From assembly GCA_004144175.1 (NCBI GenBank), contig SEFT01000015.1:39233-103232 (forward strand): 64,000 nucleotides of DNA. The letters run 5' to 3'. Source of the DNA: Sphingobacteriales bacterium (GTDB lineage: Bacteria; Bacteroidota; Bacteroidia; Chitinophagales; Chitinophagaceae). The notes below the pieces were generated by a model. The model was not told the DNA's origin and searched no databases. It saw only the letters and a list, made by a program, of their open reading frames with translations. This document shows positions 32,353 through 42,387 of the stretch, in pieces. The first letter of the stretch is position 1, and each line of letters starts with the position of its first letter. The position numbers and the translations under genes are program-made.

Positions 32353-34608
32353 TTATACTTCCGGGGCTTCAAGACGCTCCACCTTATTTATTCCATCCAA
32401 CGCTACCAGCTTTTCACAAAGATCGTCGAGCTCATCCCTGTCATGCACGTACACCATTATTGTACCATCAAATACACCATCGTGGGTCTCGATACTTATC
32501 GAGCGCATATTCATTTTCAGTTCGCCCGATATCACATTTGTTATCTTCTGGATGACGCCTACATCATCGAGGCCAATGATGCGCACCCCGCTCAGGAAGG
32601 ATATTTCCTTATTCTTCGCCCACTTGGTCTTCACTACCCTATGGCCATAGTTGGCTAGCAACTGTGCCGCATTCGGGCAGTCGGTGCGGTGTACTTTCAA
32701 GCCTTCTCCCGATGTCACGAAACCAAACACATCATCGCCCGGTATTGGTTGGCAGCATTGCGCCAGCTTGTACTTGATCTGATCTGAGCTCTCACCGAAG
32801 ATGATCAGCTCAGCGCCTTTGGCAGGTTTGTGTTTGTGCTCCTCATGGGTTACATGCGTCTTCTGCTCCGGCAGTTTCACCTCTTTTATCGGCTGGTGTA
32901 TCTTATCACCATGTACGGTAAAGTCTTTCAGCTCTTTCAGGTCGATATTACCAACGGCAATAGCATAATACAGATCGAGCGGTGACGGCTTTTTGAAGAA
33001 GTGGCAAAGCTCATTAAGATTATGATGCGTTATGCCCGAACCCATATGGCTGAGCTTCCGCTGCAATGTAGCCTTACCATCCTCACCTATCTTTCTTTTC
33101 TCTTCCTTCAAATAGTACTTGATACGCGACTTCGCTTTGGCTGTTATCACAAAACCCAGCCAATCTTCCGAAGGCTTTTGTTTGGATGATGTGATAAGCT
33201 CTACCTGGTCACCACTCTTCAGCACATGGCTTATTGGCACCAACCTGTAGTTCACTTTCGCGCCAATACACCGGGCGCCGAGCTCAGAGTGTATATCGAA
33301 TGCAAAGTCGATTGCGGTAGCACCTTTGGGTAATACCCGCATGTCGCCTTTTGGTGTATAGATGTATATCTCTTCGGTAAAGAGATCAAGCTTGAAATCT
33401 TGCAGGAAGTCGATGGTGTCCGTATCAGGATTGCTAAGGATATCGCGCAGGTGTTGCAGCCAGCTATCCAGCTTGCTTTCCTGCGGATTGGCCGCACCTT
33501 CTTTATATTTCCAGTGTGCGGCAAGCCCTTTTTCGGCTATCTCATTCATACGTGCCGAGCGTATCTGTACCTCTACCCAACGGCCGCCCGGACCCATCAC
33601 CGTAGTATGCAATGCCTCGTAGCCGTTACCCTTAGGTACACTCACCCAGTCGCGCAGGCGCTCGGGGCTTGGCTTGTAGAAGTTGGTAATAACAGAATAC
33701 ACCTTCCAGCAGTCTTCTTTTTCTTTGTCTTGCGGAGAGTTTAGGATGATGCGGATGGCGAATAGGTCATACACTTCTTCAAATGCCACATGCTTCGTGC
33801 GCATCTTGTTCCATATGGAGTGTATAGCCTTCGGGCGGCCGTATATATCAAAATCAAAGTCGAGGCTTTGCAACTCGTCCTTTACCGGCTTTATGAATTC
33901 ATTGATATACTTGGTACGGTCACGCTTTGTTTCTTTCAGCCCCTTGGCTATCTCCATATATACCTCCGGCTGGGTATACTTCAGCGCCAGGTCTTCCAGT
34001 TCGGATTTTATCTCGTACAGGCCCAGGCGATGCGCCAGCGGTGAGTAGATATAAGTCGTTTCCGATGATATCTTCAGCTGCTTTTCGCGGCTCATGCTTT
34101 CGAGCGTGCGCATATTGTGCAGGCGGTCACCCAGCTTTATCAATATCACGCGCGGGTCGTCGGCAAGCGTCAGCAATATCTTCCTAAAGTTCTCTGCTTG
34201 TATGGTCGTTTCGGCCTTCAGGTCTACTACGTTTGATATCTTGGTAAGGCCGTCGATGATCTTCGAAAAATCCTCGCCAAATTCGCGGGTAATATCTTCC
34301 AGCGTTATCTCTGTATCTTCTACCACATCGTGCAGCAGGGCACAGATCGCCGACGTTACACCAAGGCCTATTTCCTCTACCACTATGCGGGCAACCGCCA
34401 GCGGGTGTAGTATGTATGGCTCCCCCGATTTGCGGCGCATGTCGCGGTGAGCATCTACCGATATCTCGAAGGCACGGCGCAGCATGTCTTTGTCGCCCTT
34501 TTTCAGCCGTTGCTTCAGCGCACGCAGCAGCGCACGGTATTCTCTCAGGATGATCTTCTTCTCCTCTTCTTCGTTCTTATTGTATACTGTCGTTACTATA
34601 GTCTGCAT
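32353..34608 (-). CDS. RelA/SpoT-type (p)ppGpp synthetase-hydrolase
   Basis: This 751-residue alarmone enzyme of the long RSH class has a hydrolase HD domain at residues about 45-195 with LLHDVVEDTE (His93-Asp94), and a synthetase domain at about 230-350 with YGRPKAIHSIWNKM and PKGNGYEALHT. A TGS domain lies at about 390-460 (IYIYTPKGDMRVLPKGATAI), then a helical/CC region, and a C-terminal ACT domain at about 680-751. Both catalytic halves look intact, so it is probably bifunctional and the main stringent-response enzyme. The symbol (relA, spoT or rsh) cannot be chosen from sequence alone. Confidence 0.94.
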   Translation of the reverse strand: MQTIVTTVYNKNEEEEKKIILREYRALLRALKQRLKKGDKDMLRRAFEISVDAHRDMRRKSGEPYILHPLAVARIVVEEIGLGVTSAICALLHDVVEDTEITLEDITREFGEDFSKIIDGLTKISNVVDLKAETTIQAENFRKILLTLADDPRVILIKLGDRLHNMRTLESMSREKQLKISSETTYIYSPLAHRLGLYEIKSELEDLALKYTQPEVYMEIAKGLKETKRDRTKYINEFIKPVKDELQSLDFDFDIYGRPKAIHSIWNKMRTKHVAFEEVYDLFAIRIILNSPQDKEKEDCWKVYSVITNFYKPSPERLRDWVSVPKGNGYEALHTTVMGPGGRWVEVQIRSARMNEIAEKGLAAHWKYKEGAANPQESKLDSWLQHLRDILSNPDTDTIDFLQDFKLDLFTEEIYIYTPKGDMRVLPKGATAIDFAFDIHSELGARCIGAKVNYRLVPISHVLKSGDQVELITSSKQKPSEDWLGFVITAKAKSRIKYYLKEEKRKIGEDGKATLQRKLSHMGSGITHHNLNELCHFFKKPSPLDLYYAIAVGNIDLKELKDFTVHGDKIHQPIKEVKLPEQKTHVTHEEHKHKPAKGAELIIFGESSDQIKYKLAQCCQPIPGDDVFGFVTSGEGLKVHRTDCPNAAQLLANYGHRVVKTKWAKNKEISFLSGVRIIGLDDVGVIQKITNVISGELKMNMRSISIETHDGVFDGTIMVYVHDRDELDDLCEKLVALDGINKVERLEAPEV

Positions 34609-34670
34609 AGAATTACCCTAATCTGTAATTTACAAATTTTCTGCTGCTGTTGAAAGCCACAAAAAGCAAA

Positions 34671-34697
34671 AAGCCGTTAAAAGTACTTTAACGGCTT
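34671..34697 (-). terminator. Terminator after the PorW/SprE-like gene
   Basis: AAGCCGTTAAA (34671-34681) pairs with TTTAACGGCTT (34687-34697) around a short loop, with a T-rich minus-strand tail (TTTGCTTTTT). It separates the PorW-like gene from the RelA/SpoT gene. Confidence 0.85.
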
Positions 34698-34720
34698 ATA
34701 ACAATAAACTATCGGAACCC

Positions 34721-37700
34721 CTATTTATAATTGGCGTTATAAAATTTCATATACGGCTGTATGTCGCGGTCGTGCATCATCTTCACATAGTTGTTAGCCG
34801 ATATCACGAATATATTGTATTCACCGGTCTTGTACTCCCTGAATACCTGTGCGGTACCCCGCAATGATGTCATATAAAGCCGCGCCTGCGCTACATTTTT
34901 GAACTTTTGCGTAACGATAACCCCCTGCGACTTATTGACCATTTGCAGATCGGAGGTCAACCCCTGCCCTGTGAACTTAAAGGTATTAAAGTCATTCATA
35001 GCGGCCTTTACCCCCATGGCGCGTTGTTCCATCGTAGCAAAAGAAAACACTACATAATGTTCTTCATTGGGCTTGTAAGTAAAGGCATCGGGCACGGATG
35101 GTGCGGGAGGCGTCACCGGAGCTGATGGTGCGCTTACACCAGAATTAGACTCAGCAGCAGCGCGCATGGCACCTTTACCGCCACCCGATGTAGTATCGGG
35201 TGCAAAACCACTACCGGCAGGCGGCGTAGGCGGCGGTGTGGCAGGCTTGTGGGTCTTGATGTAACCCAGTGTTGCCTCCGCCCATGCCCTCAGCGAGTCG
35301 GACGGGTGCGAGCTCATAAAGTCGCCCAGCAAACCTTCTGCTTTACCATAGTCGCCGCTACCTACCAGCGCTATAGCCTCCATTATCTGGAAACGTTTTT
35401 TATAAGTAGGGTCGCTGTACTGTTTCTTAGCTACCTGCATACGTTGCAGCACATCGGTGTACTGGCGTTGCATCAGCAGCCCATAAGACTCATCATAGAA
35501 ATTAGCCATCGAAGCGCTCGATACCGCCACCGAACCCGATCCGTCTTCAGAAGGGCGTACAAGGGCAGCCCATTTTGTTTCAGGATAGTCTCTCAACAGT
35601 TTTGCCGTATGTTTTTTCGCTTCTTCCATTAGTCCCTGCTTCAGGGCTACCTGGTAACGCAGGTACACAGCTTCCGCTTTGTCGGGATGATTCGGATATC
35701 GCTTCTCTAGTGTATCTAATGTTACTAGCGCCTGTGGCAGATCCTGCAAGTCATTTACATAGGCACGGGCCATACTCATATAGGCGGCCATGTTCCTAGT
35801 CCGTAAGGCTTCCTGCTTCGGTGCCGTATTTGGTATGAAGGCTAATAAGCTAGCTTCTGTCGGTAAACCATTCTCATCCAGCCCTGTTTCTTCCTCGTCA
35901 TCTCCTGCACTGCCAGCTGCTCCCTGGTTGCCTACAAAACCGCCACTGGCCGAGCTACGACGCCAGTTATCGGTCAGGCTACGGCTACCCCACTTACGCT
36001 TAAATTCATTCATACCCTGCTGCATCAGTACGGGGTTAGAGAAGTACCAGTTGGTATACGTATTGGTATTATTACCCGGCATGGAATTCCCCTGTTGCTG
36101 CTGCGCATTCTGCACACCCGCATTCTCGGCCTTAAAGGCGCTATCCGATTTTATTTGCTCCAGCCTGCGTATGTGGCGCCTAACCACATTCTGCTGGTCG
36201 CGGCTGTTCATGGCTGCGAGTGTCAGCAGGCTATCGGCGTTGCGGATACTGATAAGCGGACCGGTTACATTGCCCAGTACCATACTGCGACGCAATGCAG
36301 CAGTAAACATACTATCGCCACCGGCAGCTGAAGCAAGTGAAGCAGCGCTGTCATAATAAGATTTTGCATTCAGATACTGGTGCATATCATAGTACACATT
36401 GCCCAGTGCAGCAAAGGACAACGCCTTTTGCCTGCGGGTTGACTTTGATGTGCTGATACTCTTTTGCAGATAGTCAATAGCTTCTTTGTGCTTGTTACCG
36501 TTAGATGCCAGCCTGCCCATCATATAATATATCTGCTCATAATACGGCGAATATTTGCCATCGTTCAGCACTTTCTTCAGCGAAGCCAGGGCCTCTTCCT
36601 GGTCTCCACCCGACATCATACGGCTTTGCGCCACATTCCTGCGGGCGTAGAAGTCCATATCTATCTTCGGGTTCAGCGCCAGTACTTGCTCGAAGCTAGT
36701 AGCTGCTTTCTGATGATCACCTGCCTGTTGCAGTAGCTGTCCATTCAGGAAAGCAGCGCGCATACGTACCCATTCCGGCAGTTCCTTGTCTTTCGATACG
36801 ATATCCAGCTCCGGTATGGCTTCTTTATTGTTGCCAAGGCTTAGCTGCATGTAGGCCTTTTCCAGCGCCAGCCTGCCCTTTAGCGATGCCGGCATATTGG
36901 CATCGGCTTCCAGCAAGTCTATTACCGATTCGGCATTACCTTCCTGGTGCGCCTCGGTATAGGTGCGCGATAGCCATAGTAAAGCCTCATTATGCGCTGT
37001 GCGGTGTTTCAGGAAGTCCAGAAATCCGTTGTTCTCTGCCTGGGCTATAGATGCGCCTTTTGCACCGGCTTTGGTCTTTGTATTATTCGGCTTTTTCTTC
37101 TCTAACTTATCCCGCAGGCTTACGATATACCTGAATGTGGTAGAGGCGTTATTATAGTCGCCTTTGTAATAATACGCCTGCCCCAGTAACAGATATAAGT
37201 CATCACCCCACTTGGTACGCGGGTCATGTATCTGTATACCTACCGATGCCTTCTGGATAATACTATCCATGTCGGGGGCAAGTACAGTTGAGTCTACATC
37301 GGGGTCGAATGGGAACAACGCCAGCTGCCGGTCATAGTCCTCCTTCCGTATGCGCTGCATATTATCAAGCGCCTCGTCCATCTTCCGGTCGGCATTGAAG
37401 TAATAGTTATATCGGGTGAAGGTATTTTGAATGGCCTGCCTTGGCAGCGACCATTTCTTTTTCAGCATTTTCTCATTGCTCCAGGCTTCCTGCTTCTTCT
37501 TTATCTTCAGCTCAAAGGCCAGCTGCATCTTCTCTTCCTTCTCTTTCTCTCTTATTTTCTTCAGCTTATCGCGCTGTTCTTTCACTTTCGCCAGGCTGTC
37601 CGTTCTTACCTTTCGCACCGCCTTCAGGCTGTCCATCGACTTCTTGCGGACGGCGATGGTGCTATCTAATGTAGCCTTTCGCACCGCGGCTACGCTATCG

Positions 37701-38272
37701 TTGTTCTTCTTCCGCGCAGCGGTTACACTATCGCTAAACACCTTACGGACGGCTTTTACGCTGTCCATCTTTAGCTTTCGCACTACTACCACACTATCCT
37801 GGTAGCGCTTACTTTCCCGGTACTTCCGGATGGTAGCCATACTATCGGTACGGCGTTTTTGCACGGCACGTATCTGGTCGGTCACCGACTTGCGCGATGC
37901 CAGTGTACTATCCAAAACCTGTTTACGTGCAGCTTTTACAGAGTCCAGTTGCGCCGTACGTGCCGCCTTCACCGCATCCAGCTTGGCCGTGCGAGATTTT
38001 GTTACGCTGTCTTTGTATTTTTTACTCTCGCGGTATTTCTTCACCGCGGCAAGGCTGTCGGTTCTGCGCTGCCTAATCTTTTTCATGCTATCGAGGCCGC
38101 GCTGGCGGGCAATGCGCGTTTCCTCCATGGCCTTTTGACGGGCCACAGTGGCACTATCCGGCCTTGCCGTTTGCGCCGAAACAGCTACGGAAGTAAACAG
38201 GGAAAGGAGTAAACCGAAAAAATATATTAATAGATTCCTTAAACTCAAGGTAATTAAACGCTTTAAGTGCAC
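34721..38272 (-). CDS. PorW/SprE-like type IX secretion protein with hendecad repeats
   Basis: This 1183-residue exported protein has a signal peptide to about residue 34. Residues about 55-255 are unusual: 11-residue units of the form DS-x4-RK-x3 run about 14 times, two with a 5-residue insertion, predicting a long 11-periodic coiled coil. Residues about 270-1000 are TPR-like helical hairpins (LLLGQAYYYKGDYNNASTTF, YLNAKSYYDSAASLA). The C-terminus (YNIFVISANNYVKMMHDRDI, QPYMKFYNANY) resembles the PorW/SprE family, periplasmic partners of the PorK-PorN type IX secretion ring. The start is GTG; no ATG precedes the signal peptide. The T9SS assignment is an inference. Confidence 0.7.
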   Translation of the reverse strand: MHLKRLITLSLRNLLIYFFGLLLSLFTSVAVSAQTARPDSATVARQKAMEETRIARQRGLDSMKKIRQRRTDSLAAVKKYRESKKYKDSVTKSRTAKLDAVKAARTAQLDSVKAARKQVLDSTLASRKSVTDQIRAVQKRRTDSMATIRKYRESKRYQDSVVVVRKLKMDSVKAVRKVFSDSVTAARKKNNDSVAAVRKATLDSTIAVRKKSMDSLKAVRKVRTDSLAKVKEQRDKLKKIREKEKEEKMQLAFELKIKKKQEAWSNEKMLKKKWSLPRQAIQNTFTRYNYYFNADRKMDEALDNMQRIRKEDYDRQLALFPFDPDVDSTVLAPDMDSIIQKASVGIQIHDPRTKWGDDLYLLLGQAYYYKGDYNNASTTFRYIVSLRDKLEKKKPNNTKTKAGAKGASIAQAENNGFLDFLKHRTAHNEALLWLSRTYTEAHQEGNAESVIDLLEADANMPASLKGRLALEKAYMQLSLGNNKEAIPELDIVSKDKELPEWVRMRAAFLNGQLLQQAGDHQKAATSFEQVLALNPKIDMDFYARRNVAQSRMMSGGDQEEALASLKKVLNDGKYSPYYEQIYYMMGRLASNGNKHKEAIDYLQKSISTSKSTRRQKALSFAALGNVYYDMHQYLNAKSYYDSAASLASAAGGDSMFTAALRRSMVLGNVTGPLISIRNADSLLTLAAMNSRDQQNVVRRHIRRLEQIKSDSAFKAENAGVQNAQQQQGNSMPGNNTNTYTNWYFSNPVLMQQGMNEFKRKWGSRSLTDNWRRSSASGGFVGNQGAAGSAGDDEEETGLDENGLPTEASLLAFIPNTAPKQEALRTRNMAAYMSMARAYVNDLQDLPQALVTLDTLEKRYPNHPDKAEAVYLRYQVALKQGLMEEAKKHTAKLLRDYPETKWAALVRPSEDGSGSVAVSSASMANFYDESYGLLMQRQYTDVLQRMQVAKKQYSDPTYKKRFQIMEAIALVGSGDYGKAEGLLGDFMSSHPSDSLRAWAEATLGYIKTHKPATPPPTPPAGSGFAPDTTSGGGKGAMRAAAESNSGVSAPSAPVTPPAPSVPDAFTYKPNEEHYVVFSFATMEQRAMGVKAAMNDFNTFKFTGQGLTSDLQMVNKSQGVIVTQKFKNVAQARLYMTSLRGTAQVFREYKTGEYNIFVISANNYVKMMHDRDIQPYMKFYNANYK

Positions 38273-38479
38273 TAAAGTAATAACTGGATTCTGTAAAACT
38301 TATTATATGCCTGCTGTCTTTTATACAATAAATACAGGCATGGCTATATATCAAAAATAGGCAAAAAAGCTATAATGTTTTATCGTATCCCTCTTAAATT
38401 GTAGTTTTTAACAATAACACATTCCTATATGTATTGTGCCGGATATTCCCTTATTCAAATCATGTAAATTGCACACGCA

Positions 38480-38992
38480 ATGAGTAAGACAAGCAGGCCG
38501 GCATTTTCTCGGAATGATCTGTTTCGCAGGCTGAATGCGCCATACCGTGTAGTGTTTATCGACGATGAATCGCTGGAGGAAGTTGCGTCTTACCGGCTTA
38601 CTATGCGCCAGTTGTATATTGTTATGAGTACGGGACTGGTCGTTTCATTACTGGTCATTGTGACGCTTCTGTTGCTTACACCATTAAAATACTACATTCC
38701 CGGCTATGGTAACGACAAAGCCCGGATGCAGGTGATAAAACTGAAACAGAATGTCGACTCCTTATCGGACCTTGTGGCTGCCCAAAATGCCTACGAAGAG
38801 AATATAAGGAAGGTGATAACCGGAGAAACGCCTGTGAAACGTGACACCGCCATGCTGGATGTAAAACAGGTGCGTAAAGAAGCCATGAACAGCCTGCTGC
38901 CCATGCCCGAGATAAAGAAAGACGTGATACAGACGATAAAGCAGGAGAACAGAAAGGCAAAGAAAAACAAGAAGCAGAATGGCCAATCCTAA
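38480..38992 (+). CDS. Single-TM hypothetical protein
   Basis: This 170-residue protein is built of a cytoplasmic N-terminus (about 1-46), one membrane helix (STGLVVSLLVIVTLLLLTPL) and a helical extracytoplasmic region that ends in a very basic tail (KQENRKAKKNKKQN). The N-terminus RVVFIDDESLEEVASYRLT resembles that of Bacteroidota M23 murein-hydrolase-type proteins, but there is no peptidase domain. It overlaps the next gene by 14 bases, so the two are translated from one transcript. Confidence 0.7.
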   Translation: MSKTSRPAFSRNDLFRRLNAPYRVVFIDDESLEEVASYRLTMRQLYIVMSTGLVVSLLVIVTLLLLTPLKYYIPGYGNDKARMQVIKLKQNVDSLSDLVAAQNAYEENIRKVITGETPVKRDTAMLDVKQVRKEAMNSLLPMPEIKKDVIQTIKQENRKAKKNKKQNGQS

Positions 38993-39194
38993 AGACGATA
39001 AGAATAGCGTAATGCGCTACGTGGGCTTGGGCACCCAGTGGATGGTATTGCTGCTGGCTGCAGTATGGGGCGGCTGGAAGCTGGATCAGCGCACGGGCTG
39101 GAAGTTCCCGCTTTTTACGGTGCTGTTTCCGTTGCTGGCATTGGTGGTATCGCTCTGGCAACTTATTAAAGAATTCAACAAACCAAATAAATGA
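38979..39194 (+). CDS. AtpZ/AtpI-like small membrane protein
   Basis: This 71-residue protein has two hydrophobic helices (about 17-33 and 43-62). The pattern YVGLGTQWMVLLLAAVWGGWKLD fits the AtpZ/AtpI family (F0F1-ATPase-associated). In many Bacteroidota this gene begins the ATP synthase operon, but no atpB or other ATP synthase gene follows here. Its stop overlaps the next start as ATGA. Confidence 0.75.
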   Translation: MANPKDDKNSVMRYVGLGTQWMVLLLAAVWGGWKLDQRTGWKFPLFTVLFPLLALVVSLWQLIKEFNKPNK

Positions 39195-39571
39195 AGAAAG
39201 GCTTCGTATCGGCTATATTGATCGTGTTCATTGCGTTGAGTGCATTATTTTTCGGGCTGCGCCAGGCTGCACCTGAGTATAGCTTTTCGCTACTGATGGG
39301 TGCCAATGTGCTCATGGCCGTCCTTTCGCTGATAGGCCATGGCCTTGTGATGAAACAAATAAGCAGCAGGCCGCAGGCTTTTGTGAGGGGTGTATATTCA
39401 TCTTCTTTCCTGAAGCTGATGGTGTGCATAGCCGGTATATTGATATATGTACTTGTGAATAAGCCAAACGTTCACAAGCCATCTCTGTTCATGCTATTCG
39501 GCATTTATGCCATTTATTCTATTGTGGAAACCTGGCTGCTATCGAAGATAGCAAGAGAAACGAAGGGATAA
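39191..39571 (+). CDS. Four-TM hypothetical membrane protein (AtpI-like position)
   Basis: This 126-residue protein is almost entirely hydrophobic, with four predicted helices (about 5-22, 32-50, 70-90, 98-118). It has the size and layout of the membrane protein that follows AtpZ in Bacteroidota ATP synthase clusters. No specific motif can be named. It is coupled to the AtpZ-like gene by an ATGA overlap and is directly followed by the SprT-like gene. Confidence 0.65.
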   Translation: MKKGFVSAILIVFIALSALFFGLRQAAPEYSFSLLMGANVLMAVLSLIGHGLVMKQISSRPQAFVRGVYSSSFLKLMVCIAGILIYVLVNKPNVHKPSLFMLFGIYAIYSIVETWLLSKIARETKG

Positions 39572-39572
39572 T

Positions 39573-40214
39573 ATGAAGAAACAGGAAACCTCGATCAGGG
39601 TGTTGGAGCATTTCCTGCCTAAGGGCACTTTCGACCTGGTGGCTCCTTATTTTCAAGATCATACCATACATCTTACGCTTACCCGCGAACGGAAAAGTGT
39701 GCTGGGCGACTACCGCCACCCTACCCGCGATGTGCCGCAGCACCGTGTGAGCGTCAATATCAACCTGAACCCTTACAGCTTCCTGATAACGCTGCTGCAC
39801 GAGCTGGCGCATATGCTCACGTTCAACCAGTTTGCGCATAAGGCCAGCCCGCACGGGCAGGAGTGGAAGACACAGTTCAGGCATACGCTGATGCCATTCG
39901 TAGGCAAGAACATCTTTCCGCCCGATGTAGAGAAAGCGCTGACATCGTACCTGCAAAACCCCGCAGCCAGCACCTGCACCGATCCTAATCTATATAAAGC
40001 CTTGTACAGGTACGATGAGCGCAAGCCCGGGTATAAGCTGGTAGATGATATACCCGTGGGACAGAGATTTGAAACCGAAGACGGCAAGACCTATGAGAAG
40101 CTGGAACACCTGCGTACGCGCAGCCGCTGCCGCAACCTGCAAACAAAGAAGATGTACTTATTTCCCGGCATTGTAGAGGTAAAGCAGATAGACGAGAATC
40201 GTAGAACAGCCTGA
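39573..40214 (+). CDS. SprT-like zinc metalloprotein
   Basis: This 213-residue protein has the SprT-family zinc motif HELAHMLTFNQ near residue 77 and a following block SPHGQEWKTQFR that supplies the third His. Eukaryotic SPRTN proteins of this fold cleave DNA-protein crosslinks; the bacterial function is not known. The C-terminus contains Cys/Arg-rich LRTRSRCRNLQT. It starts one base after the previous stop, suggesting an operon with the small membrane proteins. Confidence 0.82.
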   Translation: MKKQETSIRVLEHFLPKGTFDLVAPYFQDHTIHLTLTRERKSVLGDYRHPTRDVPQHRVSVNINLNPYSFLITLLHELAHMLTFNQFAHKASPHGQEWKTQFRHTLMPFVGKNIFPPDVEKALTSYLQNPAASTCTDPNLYKALYRYDERKPGYKLVDDIPVGQRFETEDGKTYEKLEHLRTRSRCRNLQTKKMYLFPGIVEVKQIDENRRTA

Positions 40215-40277
40215 GTTTCACCCGCATTTTCACCCTTATAATTATATAATGCCATATAAACCAGTACGGTTTATTTG

Positions 40278-40285
40278 TACATTTG
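40278..40285 (+). promoter_or_regulatory. -7 promoter element of the M13 peptidase gene
   Basis: TACATTTG fits TAnnTTTG exactly and lies 19 bases before the start codon. No convincing TTTG is found 19 bases further upstream. Confidence 0.35.
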
Positions 40286-40304
40286 TTTTCCAAAAAAATC
40301 AATA

Positions 40305-42362
40305 ATGAACATTAAACACACGCTGCTTGTGGGTGCTTCATTGCTGGCCATGACCTCTTGTCAGGATAATGGCGGCAGCAAAGAAACTACAGAAAAGAAA
40401 GCAGACCGCAAGCTGTTGGATCCTGCCAACCTGGACACAACGGTAAATCCCGGCGACAACTTCTTTATGTATGCCAATGGTAGCTGGTTGAGGAACAACC
40501 CGATACCCGGCTCTGAAACACGCTGGGGCAGCTTCAACGAGCTTCAGGAGAATAACTACAACGCACTGCATGCACTGCTGGCCGAAGCTGCAAACGATAA
40601 GAATGCAAAATCGGGCAGCGCTGCACAAAAGGTGGGTGATATGTACCGCACAGGTATGGATAGTGCAGCTGCCGATAAAGCAGGCATTACCCCGATGAAT
40701 GGTATACTGTCGCGCATAGACGGCATCACCGATGCTAATGGCGTACTGGCAGAGGTAGCCAAAGCACATACAGAAGGTATGGGTCAACTGTTCTCGGTTG
40801 CCGTATACCCTGATGATAAGAACGTGACGAAGAACATTGCACAGTTCTATCAAGGCGGTATCGGTATGCCCGACCGCGACTATTACTTCAATAAAGATGC
40901 GCGCACCAGCGCTATCAGAGATGCTTACCAGCAATACCTGGTAAAGATGCTGACGCTGATGGGCTCTGACAGCACGACTGCTAAGAAAGATGCAGCAGAC
41001 ATCTACAAGCTGGAAACTGCACTTGCCAATGCTTCTATGACACGCGTGGAAATGCGCGACCCATATAAGCTGTACAACAAGTACGACCTTGCAGGCCTGA
41101 ACAAACTGACACCGGGCATCGACTGGAAAGTAATGTTCCAGAACATGAAGCTGAGCGGCCAGGATTCTTGCATCGTAGGTACGCCAAAGTTCTTCCAGGA
41201 AGTGGCAAGACAACTGAAAGCTACACCGCTGGATGTATGGAAGAAATACCTGAAGTTCCACGCTGTAAACGATATAGCTCCTTACCTGAGCAAAAACTTC
41301 AGCGACCTGCAATTTGATTTCTACGGCAAAACCGTACGTGGCCAGCAAGAGCAAAAGCCACGCTGGAAGCGCGTGCTGAACGTAGTGGACGGATCGGTAG
41401 GCGAACTGCTGGGCCAGATGTATGTAGACAAGAACTTTAAGCCCGAGGCCAAAGAGCGTATGCTGAACCTTGTGAACAACCTGCAGCAAACTTATGCCGA
41501 CCGCATTAAGCGCCTCGACTGGATGTCGGAAGCTACCAAGCAAAAAGCGCTGGCTAAGCTAAACACCTTCATGAAGAAGATAGGCTACCCTGATAAATGG
41601 AGAGACTATGGCAAGCTTACCATCGTTAACAACAACTACGTACAGAATGTAATGAATGCGTCTGCATTTGAGTACGACTATATGATAAACAAGCTGGGTA
41701 AGCCTGTGGACAAAACAGAATGGCAGATGACACCGCCAACTGTAAATGCGTACTACAACCCTGCATTCAACGAGATCGTATTTCCTGCAGGTATCCTGCA
41801 ATATCCTTTCTTCGATCAGGATGCGGATGATGCGGTAAACTACGGTGGCATTGGTGCAGTAATAGGCCACGAAATGACACACGGATTTGACGACCAGGGT
41901 CGCCAATACGATGCAGACGGTAACCTGCACGACTGGTGGACTCCGGAAGATGCAACTAAATTCAACCAGAAAGCAGGCGTTGTTATCAGCCAATTCAACA
42001 ACTACAAAGTACTGGATAGCGTAGCTGTAAACGGTAGCCTCACCATTGGTGAGAACCTGGCAGACCTTGGCGGACTTGCTATTGCTTACGAAGCATTCAA
42101 GAAAACCAAGCAAGGACAAGGAAACGAAAAGATAGACGGCTTCACACCCGACCAACGTTTCTTCCTGAGCTGGGCCCAAGTATGGAGAGCAAATACGCGC
42201 CCTGAAGAAATGGCTTCGCGTATCATCACCGACCCGCACTCGCCTAACGAATGGCGTTGTAACGGCCCGCTGAGCAACATGCCGGAGTTCTACCAGGCAT
42301 TCAACATTCAGCCTACAGCCAAAATGTACCGCCCCGATAGCCTGAAAGCTAAAGTGTGGTAA
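40305..42362 (+). CDS. M13-family metallopeptidase (PepO/neprilysin-like lipoprotein)
   Basis: This 685-residue exported zinc endopeptidase has a lipoprotein signal (SLLAMTSC, Cys at about 19). The catalytic motif is His522-Glu523-Met-Thr-His526 in VIGHEMTHGFDDQG, and GENLADLGGLAIAY carries the third zinc ligand. Length and motifs match PepO-type enzymes that degrade small peptides. The ATG at 40305 was chosen over an upstream frame extension because only it gives the signal peptide. A terminator hairpin follows 25 bases later. Confidence 0.95.
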   Translation: MNIKHTLLVGASLLAMTSCQDNGGSKETTEKKADRKLLDPANLDTTVNPGDNFFMYANGSWLRNNPIPGSETRWGSFNELQENNYNALHALLAEAANDKNAKSGSAAQKVGDMYRTGMDSAAADKAGITPMNGILSRIDGITDANGVLAEVAKAHTEGMGQLFSVAVYPDDKNVTKNIAQFYQGGIGMPDRDYYFNKDARTSAIRDAYQQYLVKMLTLMGSDSTTAKKDAADIYKLETALANASMTRVEMRDPYKLYNKYDLAGLNKLTPGIDWKVMFQNMKLSGQDSCIVGTPKFFQEVARQLKATPLDVWKKYLKFHAVNDIAPYLSKNFSDLQFDFYGKTVRGQQEQKPRWKRVLNVVDGSVGELLGQMYVDKNFKPEAKERMLNLVNNLQQTYADRIKRLDWMSEATKQKALAKLNTFMKKIGYPDKWRDYGKLTIVNNNYVQNVMNASAFEYDYMINKLGKPVDKTEWQMTPPTVNAYYNPAFNEIVFPAGILQYPFFDQDADDAVNYGGIGAVIGHEMTHGFDDQGRQYDADGNLHDWWTPEDATKFNQKAGVVISQFNNYKVLDSVAVNGSLTIGENLADLGGLAIAYEAFKKTKQGQGNEKIDGFTPDQRFFLSWAQVWRANTRPEEMASRIITDPHSPNEWRCNGPLSNMPEFYQAFNIQPTAKMYRPDSLKAKVW

Positions 42363-42387
42363 CACATACAAGTTGAAGTTATGATTG

